In this document: positions 15,890-24,233 of the stretch, one piece after another | Layout of the letters: each line of letters opens with the position of its first letter | How positions within the stretch are numbered: position 1 is the first letter of the stretch | Origin: Thermomonas sp. | GTDB lineage: Bacteria; Pseudomonadota; Gammaproteobacteria; Xanthomonadales; Xanthomonadaceae | Length of the DNA: 63,789 bases | Direction: 5' to 3' | Assembly: GCF_019104945.1 (NCBI RefSeq) | Contig: NZ_JAHRWW010000020.1 | Span: 1 to 63,789 of the forward strand | The notes under the pieces: generated by a model | What the model saw: the letters and a program-made list of their open reading frames with translations, nothing else | What the model was told of the DNA's origin: nothing | Database searches by the model: none | Position numbers and translations under genes: made by a program

Positions 15890-18184
15890 ATGACTCATAT
15901 CCAATCTCGCAAACACGCTGCGCCACAGGCGCATGCCCGTCTTCTTTCCACCACATTGACCACCGCGCTGGCACTCGCCGTTCCCGCCGCCCATGCGGCA
16001 GATACACCCGGCGCAGACGACGCCAAGAAAACAGCCGCCACGCTCGATAAGGTCGAAGTGCACGGCCTGCATAATTTCGTCACCTCGCCTAAATTCACCC
16101 AAACACTGCAAGACACGCCGCAGACGATCCAAGTGATCGGCGAAGACCTGATCAAGCAACAGGGCGCTACCACGCTCACCGAGGCGCTGCGCAATAGTGC
16201 GGGTGTGGGCACCTTTTATGCTGGTGAAAACGGCAATACCAGCACCGGCGACGCGCTGTATATGCGCGGTTTCGACACATCCAGCAGTATTTTTGTGGAC
16301 GGCGTGCGCGACCTCGGCTCGATCTCACGCGATACCTTCAATATCGAACAGATTGAAGTGGTGAAAGGCCCGGCAAGCACCGATACTGGCCGTAGCGCGC
16401 CGACAGGTGCCATCAACTTAGTCAGCAAACAGGCTAACTTGAATGCAGCAGCGAGTGCGACGGCTGCTCTTGGTATTGATCGGCAGCGCCGCGCCAGCGC
16501 CGATTGGAACACGCGCTTGGGTGAAAACGCAGCACTGCGCTTGAACGCAATGTGGCAAGACAGTGATGTCGTTGGCCGTGATCACGTCAACAATAGCCGA
16601 ATTGGTTTTGCGCCCTCGCTGGGCCTAGGTTTGAATGGTGCGACGCGCGTTTGGCTGAACTTGCTTTACGTCAAACAAGACAATGTGCCGGACGGTTTTG
16701 TCCCCACCATTGGCCTGCCGGGCTGGAGCCCGCAGCCGGGGCTGGAAGCCTTGGTGGGCAAGCCGGTCAACCCTTCTAACTTCTATGGGACGCGCGCCGA
16801 TCACGACGATGTCACCGCGAAAATGGCAACGCTGCGGCTTGAACACGATATCAGCGAGCATGTAACACTCAGCAATACCCTGCGCTGGGGCAGTACCGAC
16901 CAAGACTATTTGCTAACGGCGTTTATGAGCACGTCGGGCAATATCACCAAGACCAACCCCAGCGATCCTTCCAGCTATACGCTCAAGCGCAGCATTCCCA
17001 CCTTCAAGGATCAGCAAAACCGCATTCTGACCAACCAGTTCAATGTGCGCATGGATGCCAACACCGGCTCCGTGCTGCACTTCATCAGTACAGGCTTAGA
17101 ACTATCGCGGGAAACGCTCGACTCCTATCCACTTGCTGCCACCAATGGCAGCAGCTGGTCACCTGCCAACCTCTATGCCCCAGACTGGAATGCCACCGGT
17201 TTGAGCTGGGCGCATAACGGTACGTACAGCCACGGGCGTACGCAAACCGCTTCGCTCTATGCCTTCGATACGCTGAAATTTGGTGAGCATCTATTGGTGA
17301 CCGCCGGTTTGCGCGCCGATCGCTACCGCACCACATTTAATAGTGCATCGCTTTGCGGCGGGCGCGGCCCGGCCTGCGGCAGCTTGCCAGCCGGTAGTGT
17401 TATTGCTATTCCAGAGCTTGAATCCAAAGACACGCTCATCAATGGCAAGTTGGGCGCGTTGTATAAATTCGGCGATAAACACAGCCTGTACGCCAACTGG
17501 GCGATCTCGCAGCAACCGCCTGGCGGTGCTTCGCTAGAGCTCAATAGCTCGGCTAGCAATGCCAATAACCCCAAGTTTGAACCGCAAAAAGCACGCACGC
17601 TAGAACTTGGTAGCAAATGGAGCCTGCTGGGTGATGCGTTAGCACTGAACTTTGCGCTGTTCGACACCACGGTGAGCAATGAGATCGCCCCCGACCCCAC
17701 CACCACCGGCAGCTATGTGCAGACCGGGCGTAAGTCGGTGAAAGGGGTGGAAATATCCGCCGTAGGTAGCCTGAGTGAGCATTGGACGCTTTCTGCAGGG
17801 CTCAGCCATCTTGATACCGAAGTTGAGGCAGGCAGCTTGGTGTCGGCCGATGGCAGCACCAGCCTGACCTATACGCCCAACGATGCGGCCACTCTGTGGA
17901 GTACCTATACCCTCCCCGGCGGGCTGAGCATCGGCGGCGGTGCGCGCTATACCGGCGCACTACACCGTGGCAGAGATGGGGCTGTTGGCACGCCAGTGCT
18001 AACGAAATCCTATACCGTCTGGGATGCGCTGCTGTCTTACCCGATCAATGAGCATCTTACCCTGCGCTTGAATGGCTACAACCTGTTCAACAAGGCGTAT
18101 ATCGCATCAATCAACAAGAGCGGCTACCGCTATACGCCAGGCACGCCGCGCACCTTTTTACTGAGCGCCGATATTCGTTTTTAA
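15890..18184 (+). CDS. TonB-dependent siderophore receptor (Fiu/CatR-like)
   Basis: A 764-residue outer-membrane receptor. The signal peptide (about 1-40, ending HAAD) is followed by a plug domain (TPQTIQVIGEDLI, ALYMRGFDTSSSIFVDGVRD, IEVVKGPASTDTGRSAPTGAINLVSK) and a 22-strand barrel that ends in the terminal Phe (LLSADIRF). The plug sequence is of the catecholate type. The protein would take up iron complexes using TonB energy. PiuC follows directly, a common pairing with Fiu-like receptors. The ATG at 15890 is preferred over a TTG four codons earlier. Confidence 0.92.
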   Translation: MTHIQSRKHAAPQAHARLLSTTLTTALALAVPAAHAADTPGADDAKKTAATLDKVEVHGLHNFVTSPKFTQTLQDTPQTIQVIGEDLIKQQGATTLTEALRNSAGVGTFYAGENGNTSTGDALYMRGFDTSSSIFVDGVRDLGSISRDTFNIEQIEVVKGPASTDTGRSAPTGAINLVSKQANLNAAASATAALGIDRQRRASADWNTRLGENAALRLNAMWQDSDVVGRDHVNNSRIGFAPSLGLGLNGATRVWLNLLYVKQDNVPDGFVPTIGLPGWSPQPGLEALVGKPVNPSNFYGTRADHDDVTAKMATLRLEHDISEHVTLSNTLRWGSTDQDYLLTAFMSTSGNITKTNPSDPSSYTLKRSIPTFKDQQNRILTNQFNVRMDANTGSVLHFISTGLELSRETLDSYPLAATNGSSWSPANLYAPDWNATGLSWAHNGTYSHGRTQTASLYAFDTLKFGEHLLVTAGLRADRYRTTFNSASLCGGRGPACGSLPAGSVIAIPELESKDTLINGKLGALYKFGDKHSLYANWAISQQPPGGASLELNSSASNANNPKFEPQKARTLELGSKWSLLGDALALNFALFDTTVSNEIAPDPTTTGSYVQTGRKSVKGVEISAVGSLSEHWTLSAGLSHLDTEVEAGSLVSADGSTSLTYTPNDAATLWSTYTLPGGLSIGGGARYTGALHRGRDGAVGTPVLTKSYTVWDALLSYPINEHLTLRLNGYNLFNKAYIASINKSGYRYTPGTPRTFLLSADIRF

Positions 18185-18232
18185 CCTTCAATGGCGCGGT
18201 GCATGCCGCCGCGCCATCTTTGGAGCTAGACC

Positions 18233-18910
18233 GTGCTTCTTCATATTCCCAATGTGCTCACCCCAAGTGAGCTAGAACACCTGCGCCGCACACTTGATGC
18301 AACAGCGTGGACCGACGGCCGAGAAACCGTCGGCACGCTTGGTGCGCAGGTCAAACGTAATGAACAGCTTCCCGATGCTTCGCCGGTACGTGCTGAACTG
18401 GCGCACATCGTGTTGGCTGCGTTAGCGCGCAACCCGCTGTACTTTGCCGCCGCATTACCGCTTAAAACCCTCACGCCGCGCTTCAACCGTTACGCCAATG
18501 GCGGCGAATACGGCTTTCATGTGGATGGCGCAGTGATGCGTGCTGGCAATGAGCAGCATATACGTTCGGACGTGTCTTGCACCCTATTCCTTGCCGATCC
18601 GGACGAATACGACGGTGGCGCGCTGATCGTCAGTGATACCTATGGCGAACACGAGGTAAAACTACCCGCTGGAGACGCCATTGTGTACCCCTCCAGCAGT
18701 CTGCATCGCGTCACGCCGGTCACACGCGGCGCGCGCGTGGCTTCATTCTTCTGGGTGCAAAGCATGGTGCGTGATGACAGCCAGCGCCGCTTATTGTTTG
18801 AAATGGATAGTTCCATCGAGCAGCTACGCGCCACCCAAGCCGATGCAGGCGCAGTCTTGCAACTCACCGGCGTTTATCACAACCTACTCAGGCGCTGGGC
18901 GGAAACCTAA
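18233..18910 (+). CDS. piuC: PKHD-type Fe(II)/2-oxoglutarate hydroxylase (PiuC/YbiX)
   Basis: A 225-residue cytoplasmic dioxygenase. The iron triad is in GFHVDG (His and Asp) and [14 protein letters not shown] (distal His), where Arg binds 2-oxoglutarate. The family is linked to siderophore receptors and iron limitation, but its substrate is not established. It starts with GTG preceded by TGGAG. It lies 48 bases after the receptor gene and is probably co-transcribed with it. Confidence 0.93.
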   Translation: MLLHIPNVLTPSELEHLRRTLDATAWTDGRETVGTLGAQVKRNEQLPDASPVRAELAHIVLAALARNPLYFAAALPLKTLTPRFNRYANGGEYGFHVDGAVMRAGNEQHIRSDVSCTLFLADPDEYDGGALIVSDTYGEHEVKLPAGDAIVYPSSSLHRVTPVTRGARVASFFWVQSMVRDDSQRRLLFEMDSSIEQLRATQADAGAVLQLTGVYHNLLRRWAET

Positions 18911-18916
18911 TAACAG

Positions 18917-18948
18917 GCTCCGCACAGTCTTCTATCGACGTGCGGAGC
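18917..18948 (+). promoter_or_regulatory. Hairpin covering the ribosome binding site of the MgtC-like gene
   Basis: A perfect 9-base stem, GCTCCGCAC (18917-18925) with GTGCGGAGC (18940-18948), around a 14-base loop. The right arm contains GGAG (18944-18947), the ribosome binding site of the ATG at 18955. No T-tract follows, so it is not an intrinsic terminator. In the folded state translation of the MgtC-like protein would be blocked. Confidence 0.55.
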
Positions 18949-18954
18949 TGCGGA

Positions 18955-19650
18955 ATGATTCCATGGTGGGAAATGGGGCTGCGCCTTGTTCTAGCGGCCC
19001 TGCTCGGCGCCGTAATCGGCATTAACCGTGAGCGTCACGAATGGGCCGCTGGGCTGCGCACACATATGCTGGTGAGCGTCGGCTCGGCGCTGGCCATTTT
19101 GGTATCGGCGTTTGGCTTCTCCGATATTTTGGGTCATCCAAACGTCAATCTTGACCCTTCCCGCATCGCCGCGCAGGTCGTCAGCGGTATTGGCTTTCTC
19201 GGTGCTGGCACCATCCTTTTTATGCAGCGCGAACAAGTCATTCGCGGCCTAACTACCGCCGCAGGCCTTTGGGCGGTGGCCTCGGTGGGGCTGGCATCTG
19301 GCGCGGGCCTGTATCTCGCCGCCGCGATGGCCACCGTTTTGCTCTGGATCATCTTGGCCGCGCTCAAGCCATTAGAACGGCGCTACCTGCGGCGAAACTT
19401 TCGCAATAACCGTCTGCTGCTGCATCTTGCCGAAGGCACCTCTCTTAATGAGATCGAAAGCGCCGTTACTAAGGTAGGGCTAGAGGTATCCGTAATCACT
19501 CTTCAGCGCAGCGACCAAGGCGAGCATCTGATGGAAGTGCTGTGCGACCCGCCGCTTTCTCATGCGGCGATGCTCGCCAAGGCTGATGCCCTTCGGCACA
19601 TGCCCGGCATTACTGCGGTAGAGCTCACCGGGCAGGCGCGCTTGAGCTAA
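18955..19650 (+). CDS. MgtC/SapB-family membrane protein
   Basis: A 231-residue protein with four to five membrane helices (residues about 5-140) carrying the family signatures GAVIGINRERHEW and VVSGIGFLGAGTILF, then a soluble ACT-like C-terminal domain (LNEIESAVTKVGLEVSVITLQ). MgtC proteins affect Mg2+ limitation, intramacrophage survival and F-type ATPase in Salmonella; whether this homologue does is unknown. I start at the ATG at 18955, eight bases after GGAG, rather than the GTG at 18940, which lies inside the hairpin. Confidence 0.88.
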   Translation: MIPWWEMGLRLVLAALLGAVIGINRERHEWAAGLRTHMLVSVGSALAILVSAFGFSDILGHPNVNLDPSRIAAQVVSGIGFLGAGTILFMQREQVIRGLTTAAGLWAVASVGLASGAGLYLAAAMATVLLWIILAALKPLERRYLRRNFRNNRLLLHLAEGTSLNEIESAVTKVGLEVSVITLQRSDQGEHLMEVLCDPPLSHAAMLAKADALRHMPGITAVELTGQARLS

Positions 19651-19707
19651 GCCGTGTAGGGAATTCTTTCACGCATTCAGCAGTGTGAAAATTTTCTTCA
19701 TTTTTAT

Positions 19708-19733
19708 TGCATTTGCGAATCAGTCTCATTATC
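19708..19733. promoter_or_regulatory. Candidate Fur box before the second receptor operon
   Basis: GCGAATCAGTCTCATTATC (19715-19733) matches the 19-base Fur consensus at about 12 positions and keeps the CATTATC half intact. It shares TGCA-N5-GAATCAGT-N3-ATTA with 15755-15778. It is about 70 bases before the receptor start, suitable for repression under iron-rich conditions. Confidence 0.55.
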
Positions 19734-19802
19734 ATGCGCGCATCAAGCGGTGACCTACCGCATGCGCACCGATAAGTGCGGCCTCTTTCCCCACACTCCC
19801 CC

Positions 19803-22172
19803 ATGTTGACCCCCATGAGCTTCCACCATCGCAACCTGCAACGCACGCCGATCGCTCTAGCTCTTATCGCACTTCTTGCCCTCCCGGCTTTCGCACAAAC
19901 TGGCCCTGCTGCAGACCCGTCGGCGGCAAAAACACTCGATGCAGTTGTTGTAACCGCCACCGGTTTCGAGCAAAAGATTACCGATGCACCGGCCAGCATC
20001 AGCGTAATCACCCGCGAAGAGCTCACCACCCGCCCCTACCTGACACTGATTGACGCAGTGCGCGATCTTGAAGGCGTGGATGTGGGCGAAACCTCCGATA
20101 AAACCGGGCAAAAAACCATTTCCATGCGCGGAATGGGGCCGGACTACACGCTGATTCTGGTTGATGGTAAACGCCAGAATAACCACGGTGATATCTACCC
20201 CAATGCCTTCGGCGGTAACCAGTTCAACCATATTCCGCCGTTGGATATGATCGACCGCATCGAAGTGATCCGTGGCCCTGCCTCTACCTTGTATGGCGCT
20301 GATGCGCTGGGCGGCGTCATCAATATCATCACCCGCAAAGTGGCTAACCGCTGGCGCGGCTCGGTGACGGCAGGCCATAGCTTGCAACAGAACAGCGATT
20401 TCGGCAGCGATAGCACACTCGACTTCGCCCTAATGGGCCCGCTGGTGGAAGACAAGCTCGGCCTCGTGCTGCGCGGCTCGTGGTATCAGCGCGATGCATC
20501 CACTCCGGAATACGAAACAATTACGGCCCCCGACGGCACCGTGTTTGAGCGTTCGCTTGGCTTTGGCAGCGGCGGCAAAACTGTCGATAACACCAATAAA
20601 AGTGCGGGCATCACCCTAAGCTGGACGCCCACCGCGCAGCAAAGCGTGGTGTTTGATTACGACATTTCGCGCCAAACCTACGACAACACGCCGTACATCA
20701 ATAACCTGGGTACGGAAACCTATCCGCTTGGCACCTCCGACGGCTTGGGCGGGATCTGGCGCAAAGACCCACGCGTAGGCTATGCCGCCGACCAAAAATT
20801 CACCCGCGACCAGTGGTCACTAAGCCACCAAGGCCAGTGGAGTTTTGGCGAAAGCACCATCGTGCTCTCGCACATAGACACCGGCAATCACGGCCGTACC
20901 CTGCCGTTTTCGGTAACCGAACGCCTGCTGTTCAAGGACATGTACTGCAATAACGCAGCCGTCTGCAGCAGCGGTGCCTACGCAGGCAAAACCCGCGAAG
21001 AACGCCAGCAGCTAGCAGTGGCTACCTTCCTGCCGCGCCCCAAGCGCACCATGGAAAGCCGCCAGTACACATTGGACGCCAAGCTCGATATCGATGCGGG
21101 TGACCGTCATCGTTTTATCGTCGGCGGCCAAGCGATCAACGGCGAGCTAGAAGATAGCGTCTTCGGAATGGAGCACGGTGGGCAAGGTGGCGCAGCGCAA
21201 GCGCACCGTATGTGGTCGCTATTTGCCGAAGACAGCTGGACCCCCATCGCCCCGCTTACTATCACCTTTGGCCTGCGTCACGATCAGCACAATCTATTTG
21301 GTAGCCAGCTCAGCCCGCGTGCTTACGCCGTGTGGACTGTGTCTGATACGTGGACGTTAAAAGGCGGCGTGAGCACCGGCTATAAAACACCCAAAACAAC
21401 CGATCTTTACGACGGCATCACTGGCTTCGGCGGCCAAGGCACCAGCCCCTTCGTAGGCAACCCTGACCTCAAGCCAGAGACCAGCGTCAATAGTGAGCTG
21501 GCCTTGTACTGGGTGGCGGCCGACGATGCCCACAACTTCAACATCACCGTGTTCCGCAACGACTTCAACGACAAGATCGCGCGCGGCGAAAGCAATCTCA
21601 ATTGCACACAAACCGGCGGTGTGCGCCCCTGCGCCAACCTTGGCGATTACGCGCAACTGGGCTACACCACGTATGCGCAAAATATCAATATCGACAAAGT
21701 TTTGATCCAAGGTGTGGAAGTAGCCGGGCAATGGGGCATTACAAATGCGCTGGCGCTGCGTGCGAATTACACCTATACCGATAGCGAACAGCTCAGCGGT
21801 GCGCAGAAAGGCCTTCCACTTACCAATAGCGCGCGCCATATGGCCAATGCCAGTTTGAACTGGGCGCTAACGGAAGCGTTCAACCTGCAGATTATTGGAG
21901 AGGCGCGCTCCAAGCGCTACCGTGGTCTCATCAATAACGCACGTAGCGACTACAAGGGCTATAGCGTGCTGCACCTTGGCGCGCAATATCGTTTCAATGA
22001 AACGCTCAGCGTCAGTGCGCGTATCAATAACCTGCTCAACCGTGATTTCACCAGTTTTGAAACCGCATGGACGCAAGCCGCCGACGGCAGCTACACCCCC
22101 AGCTATCTCGACGACTATAACAACAAGGACAAAGCGCGAAATCTTTGGCTCAGTGTAAACTGGCAGTTCTAA
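19803..22172 (+). CDS. TonB-dependent receptor (CirA/FepA-like)
   Basis: A 789-residue outer-membrane receptor that heads the reductase operon. A signal peptide ends AFAQ. The TonB box is likely LDAVVVTATG. The plug has ISMRGMGPDYTLILVDGKRQ and IEVIRGPASTLYGADALGGVINIITRK, close to the colicin I/ferric catecholate receptor group. The barrel ends in LSVNWQF with the terminal Phe. Upstream in-frame starts exist; 19803 and 19815 both precede the signal peptide and neither has a strong ribosome binding site. Its stop overlaps the PepSY gene (TAATG). Confidence 0.92.
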   Translation: MLTPMSFHHRNLQRTPIALALIALLALPAFAQTGPAADPSAAKTLDAVVVTATGFEQKITDAPASISVITREELTTRPYLTLIDAVRDLEGVDVGETSDKTGQKTISMRGMGPDYTLILVDGKRQNNHGDIYPNAFGGNQFNHIPPLDMIDRIEVIRGPASTLYGADALGGVINIITRKVANRWRGSVTAGHSLQQNSDFGSDSTLDFALMGPLVEDKLGLVLRGSWYQRDASTPEYETITAPDGTVFERSLGFGSGGKTVDNTNKSAGITLSWTPTAQQSVVFDYDISRQTYDNTPYINNLGTETYPLGTSDGLGGIWRKDPRVGYAADQKFTRDQWSLSHQGQWSFGESTIVLSHIDTGNHGRTLPFSVTERLLFKDMYCNNAAVCSSGAYAGKTREERQQLAVATFLPRPKRTMESRQYTLDAKLDIDAGDRHRFIVGGQAINGELEDSVFGMEHGGQGGAAQAHRMWSLFAEDSWTPIAPLTITFGLRHDQHNLFGSQLSPRAYAVWTVSDTWTLKGGVSTGYKTPKTTDLYDGITGFGGQGTSPFVGNPDLKPETSVNSELALYWVAADDAHNFNITVFRNDFNDKIARGESNLNCTQTGGVRPCANLGDYAQLGYTTYAQNINIDKVLIQGVEVAGQWGITNALALRANYTYTDSEQLSGAQKGLPLTNSARHMANASLNWALTEAFNLQIIGEARSKRYRGLINNARSDYKGYSVLHLGAQYRFNETLSVSARINNLLNRDFTSFETAWTQAADGSYTPSYLDDYNNKDKARNLWLSVNWQF

Positions 22173-22807
22173 TGTCTGCATCTCCCACGGCTCCTAGCAA
22201 TCGGCAGCAGCGCGGCTATTGGCTGCGCACGCTGCACCAATGGCATTGGATCAGCGCCGCCGTGTGCTTGATCGGCACGCTGCTTTTTGCCGTGACGGGA
22301 ATTACCCTCAACCACGCCGGGCAGATCGAGGCCAAACCTACTGTCGTGCATATCCAAGGCACGCTCCCACCGGCCATGCTGAGCTCACTCACTACGCCCC
22401 GCGAAGGTAACGCGCCGTTGCCTGCTCCGGTGACGGCATGGCTGCTTAAACAACACGGCATCAATGCCGCACAGCGTGATGCCGAGTGGTCGGAAGATGA
22501 GGTGTATCTGTCCATGCCCGGCCCCGGCCGCGATGCGTGGCTGAGCATTCAAAAAGAAGATGGTGCGCTGGAATACGAACGTAGTGACCGCGGCACCATC
22601 GCCTTTCTCAATGATCTGCACAAAGGCCGCAACACGGGCGCAGCGTGGAGCTGGTTTATCGACCTCTTTGCCATCGCCTGCGTTGTGTTCACCGTTAGCG
22701 GCCTGTTTCTGCTGTGGCTGCATGCCCGCCAACGTCGCAGCACTTGGCCTTTAGTTGGGCTGGGGCTGCTTATTCCGTTGCTACTGGTTTTGCTTTTCAT
22801 TCACTAA
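22172..22807 (+). CDS. PepSY-associated inner-membrane protein
   Basis: A 211-residue protein with membrane segments at about 26-47, 160-184 and 191-210, and a periplasmic PepSY-like domain between the first two. Histidines typical of PepSY-TM proteins are present: H22 and H25 (LHQWHW), H48 (LNHAG), H150 (NDLHKGR) and H184. These may bind heme and carry electrons across the membrane, as inferred from related ferric reductase-like proteins. The ATG overlaps the receptor stop, so expression is coupled. Confidence 0.8.
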   Translation: MSASPTAPSNRQQRGYWLRTLHQWHWISAAVCLIGTLLFAVTGITLNHAGQIEAKPTVVHIQGTLPPAMLSSLTTPREGNAPLPAPVTAWLLKQHGINAAQRDAEWSEDEVYLSMPGPGRDAWLSIQKEDGALEYERSDRGTIAFLNDLHKGRNTGAAWSWFIDLFAIACVVFTVSGLFLLWLHARQRRSTWPLVGLGLLIPLLLVLLFIH

Positions 22808-22824
22808 CCTTCGAAAACACATCC

Positions 22825-23334
22825 ATGCGCCTCACTCTCACACTCGCTCTTAGTGGCCTTGCCCTCGCCCCCGCGCACGCGGCCGACCTCAAACTTAACG
22901 TTGAGATTCCACGGATCAATGCGGCCGAATACCACCGCCCATATGTCGCAATTTGGGTGGAAGGTGCCGATGGAAAAGCCGCTGCCAATCTCGCTGTGTG
23001 GTACCAAGACAAAGACACCAAAGAAGGCCACGGCACCAAATGGCTGCCCGACTTGCGGCAGTGGTGGCGCAAGAGTGGCCGCACACTCAAAGTGCCGGTA
23101 GACGGCATCACCGGCCCTACTCGCCCGGTGGGTAAACACGCCATTAGTTTTGATGAAAAGCACCCTGCGCTTGCCAAACTTCCTGCCGGTCACTACACCC
23201 TTGTAGTGGAAACCGTGCGCGAAGTAGGCGGGCGCGAGTTACTCAAAATCCCCTTCGATTGGAAGGGCAAACCCAGCAGCGGCAGCGCCCAAGGCAAAAC
23301 CGAGCTAGGCACCGTTACCTTAGCCGCGCGCTAA
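22825..23334 (+). CDS. Periplasmic DUF2271 protein with a candidate flavinylation site
   Basis: A 169-residue exported protein; the signal peptide is about 1-20 (ending AHAA). The DUF2271 domain includes YVAIWVEGADG, LAVWYQDKDTKEGHGTKWLPDLRQWW and the terminal strand ELGTVTLAAR. Residues 93-99 read DGITGPT, which fits the ApbE target pattern Dxx(S/T)GxT, with T96 the residue that would receive FMN. The gene sits two places upstream of apbE in the same run. Direct proof of FMN attachment is lacking. Confidence 0.82.
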   Translation: MRLTLTLALSGLALAPAHAADLKLNVEIPRINAAEYHRPYVAIWVEGADGKAAANLAVWYQDKDTKEGHGTKWLPDLRQWWRKSGRTLKVPVDGITGPTRPVGKHAISFDEKHPALAKLPAGHYTLVVETVREVGGRELLKIPFDWKGKPSSGSAQGKTELGTVTLAAR

Positions 23335-23382
23335 CCCCAGCACACACGTACTCCACCTAATTTTAGTCAATAAGGATTACCC

Positions 23383-24228
23383 ATGAAACGCACTACCCTT
23401 GCGCTTGCCGCCGCGCTCTGCCTGCTGCCACTCACCTCGATGGCGCATAAACAATGGATGGTTCCTTCCGCTACCGTGGTGGCCGGCAACAATGCATGGG
23501 TCACGGTGGATGCTGCGATCTCAAACCAGCTCTACTACCCCGATCATTTCGCCATGCAGCTGGACAACGTCACGATTACCGCGCCCGACGGCAGCACATT
23601 CCGCCCCGAAAACCCCGCCTCAGGCAAATACCGCAGCGTGTTTGATGTACCGCTAAAGCAAGACGGTACCTACCGCATCGCCAACGTTAACGCTGCCCTA
23701 TCGGCACGCTGGGATACTCCGGAAAGCATCGCCGCAGCGAAAGCCGCAAAAGACGGCAAGGCACCTCCCGGCGGCTTTCTGCGCGGCGTGAAGGCCGAGG
23801 AGTTGGCCACCAAAATTCCGAACAACGCGCTCAATGTGCAGGTAACCGAAGGCAATGGACGTGTAGAAACCTTCGTCACCCACGGCGCGCCCAGCACCGT
23901 CGCTCCGGTGGGCAAAGGATTGGAGCTCGCCCCCATCACCCACCCCAACGATCTGTTCGCCGGTGAAGAAGCCAGCTTCAAGCTTCTTGTGGACGGCAAG
24001 CCCGCCGCGGGGTTGGAGGTTGAAATCATTCGCGGCGGCACCCGCTACCGCAATGCGCAAGATGAAATCAAAGTCACCACCGCCGCGGATGGCAGCTTCA
24101 AAGTGACATGGCCCGAAGCCGGAATGTACTGGCTAGAAGCCTCCACCACTGACAAGAACACCAGCGTTCCGCAGGCCAAGCAGCGCCGTCTGAGCTATGT
24201 GGCCACGCTGGAAGTGCTGCCGCAGTAA
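23383..24228 (+). CDS. Periplasmic DUF4198 protein
   Basis: A 281-residue exported protein (signal about 1-21, ending SMAH). It begins HKQWMVPSATVVAGNNAWVTVDAAISN and has two beta-rich parts, the second of Ig-like or carboxypeptidase-regulatory type (FKLLVDGKPAAGLEVEIIRGGTRY, then FKVTWPEAGMYWLEAS). This matches DUF4198, a family found in metal uptake loci (the NikM-like periplasmic part of transporters). The mature N-terminus starts with His, a possible metal ligand. Role here is probably binding or presenting metal; this is inferred from context. Confidence 0.82.
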   Translation: MKRTTLALAAALCLLPLTSMAHKQWMVPSATVVAGNNAWVTVDAAISNQLYYPDHFAMQLDNVTITAPDGSTFRPENPASGKYRSVFDVPLKQDGTYRIANVNAALSARWDTPESIAAAKAAKDGKAPPGGFLRGVKAEELATKIPNNALNVQVTEGNGRVETFVTHGAPSTVAPVGKGLELAPITHPNDLFAGEEASFKLLVDGKPAAGLEVEIIRGGTRYRNAQDEIKVTTAADGSFKVTWPEAGMYWLEASTTDKNTSVPQAKQRRLSYVATLEVLPQ

Positions 24229-24233
24229 CGCCC

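Noticed and set aside
18917-18948. Intrinsic terminator after piuC
   Set aside because: The stem is strong, but no run of T follows on the plus strand and the right arm holds the ribosome binding site of the next gene.
19670-19695. Terminator after the MgtC-like gene (TTTCAC ... GTGAAA, then ATTTTC)
   Set aside because: Only six pairs around a 12-base loop with few G/C; too weak to call.
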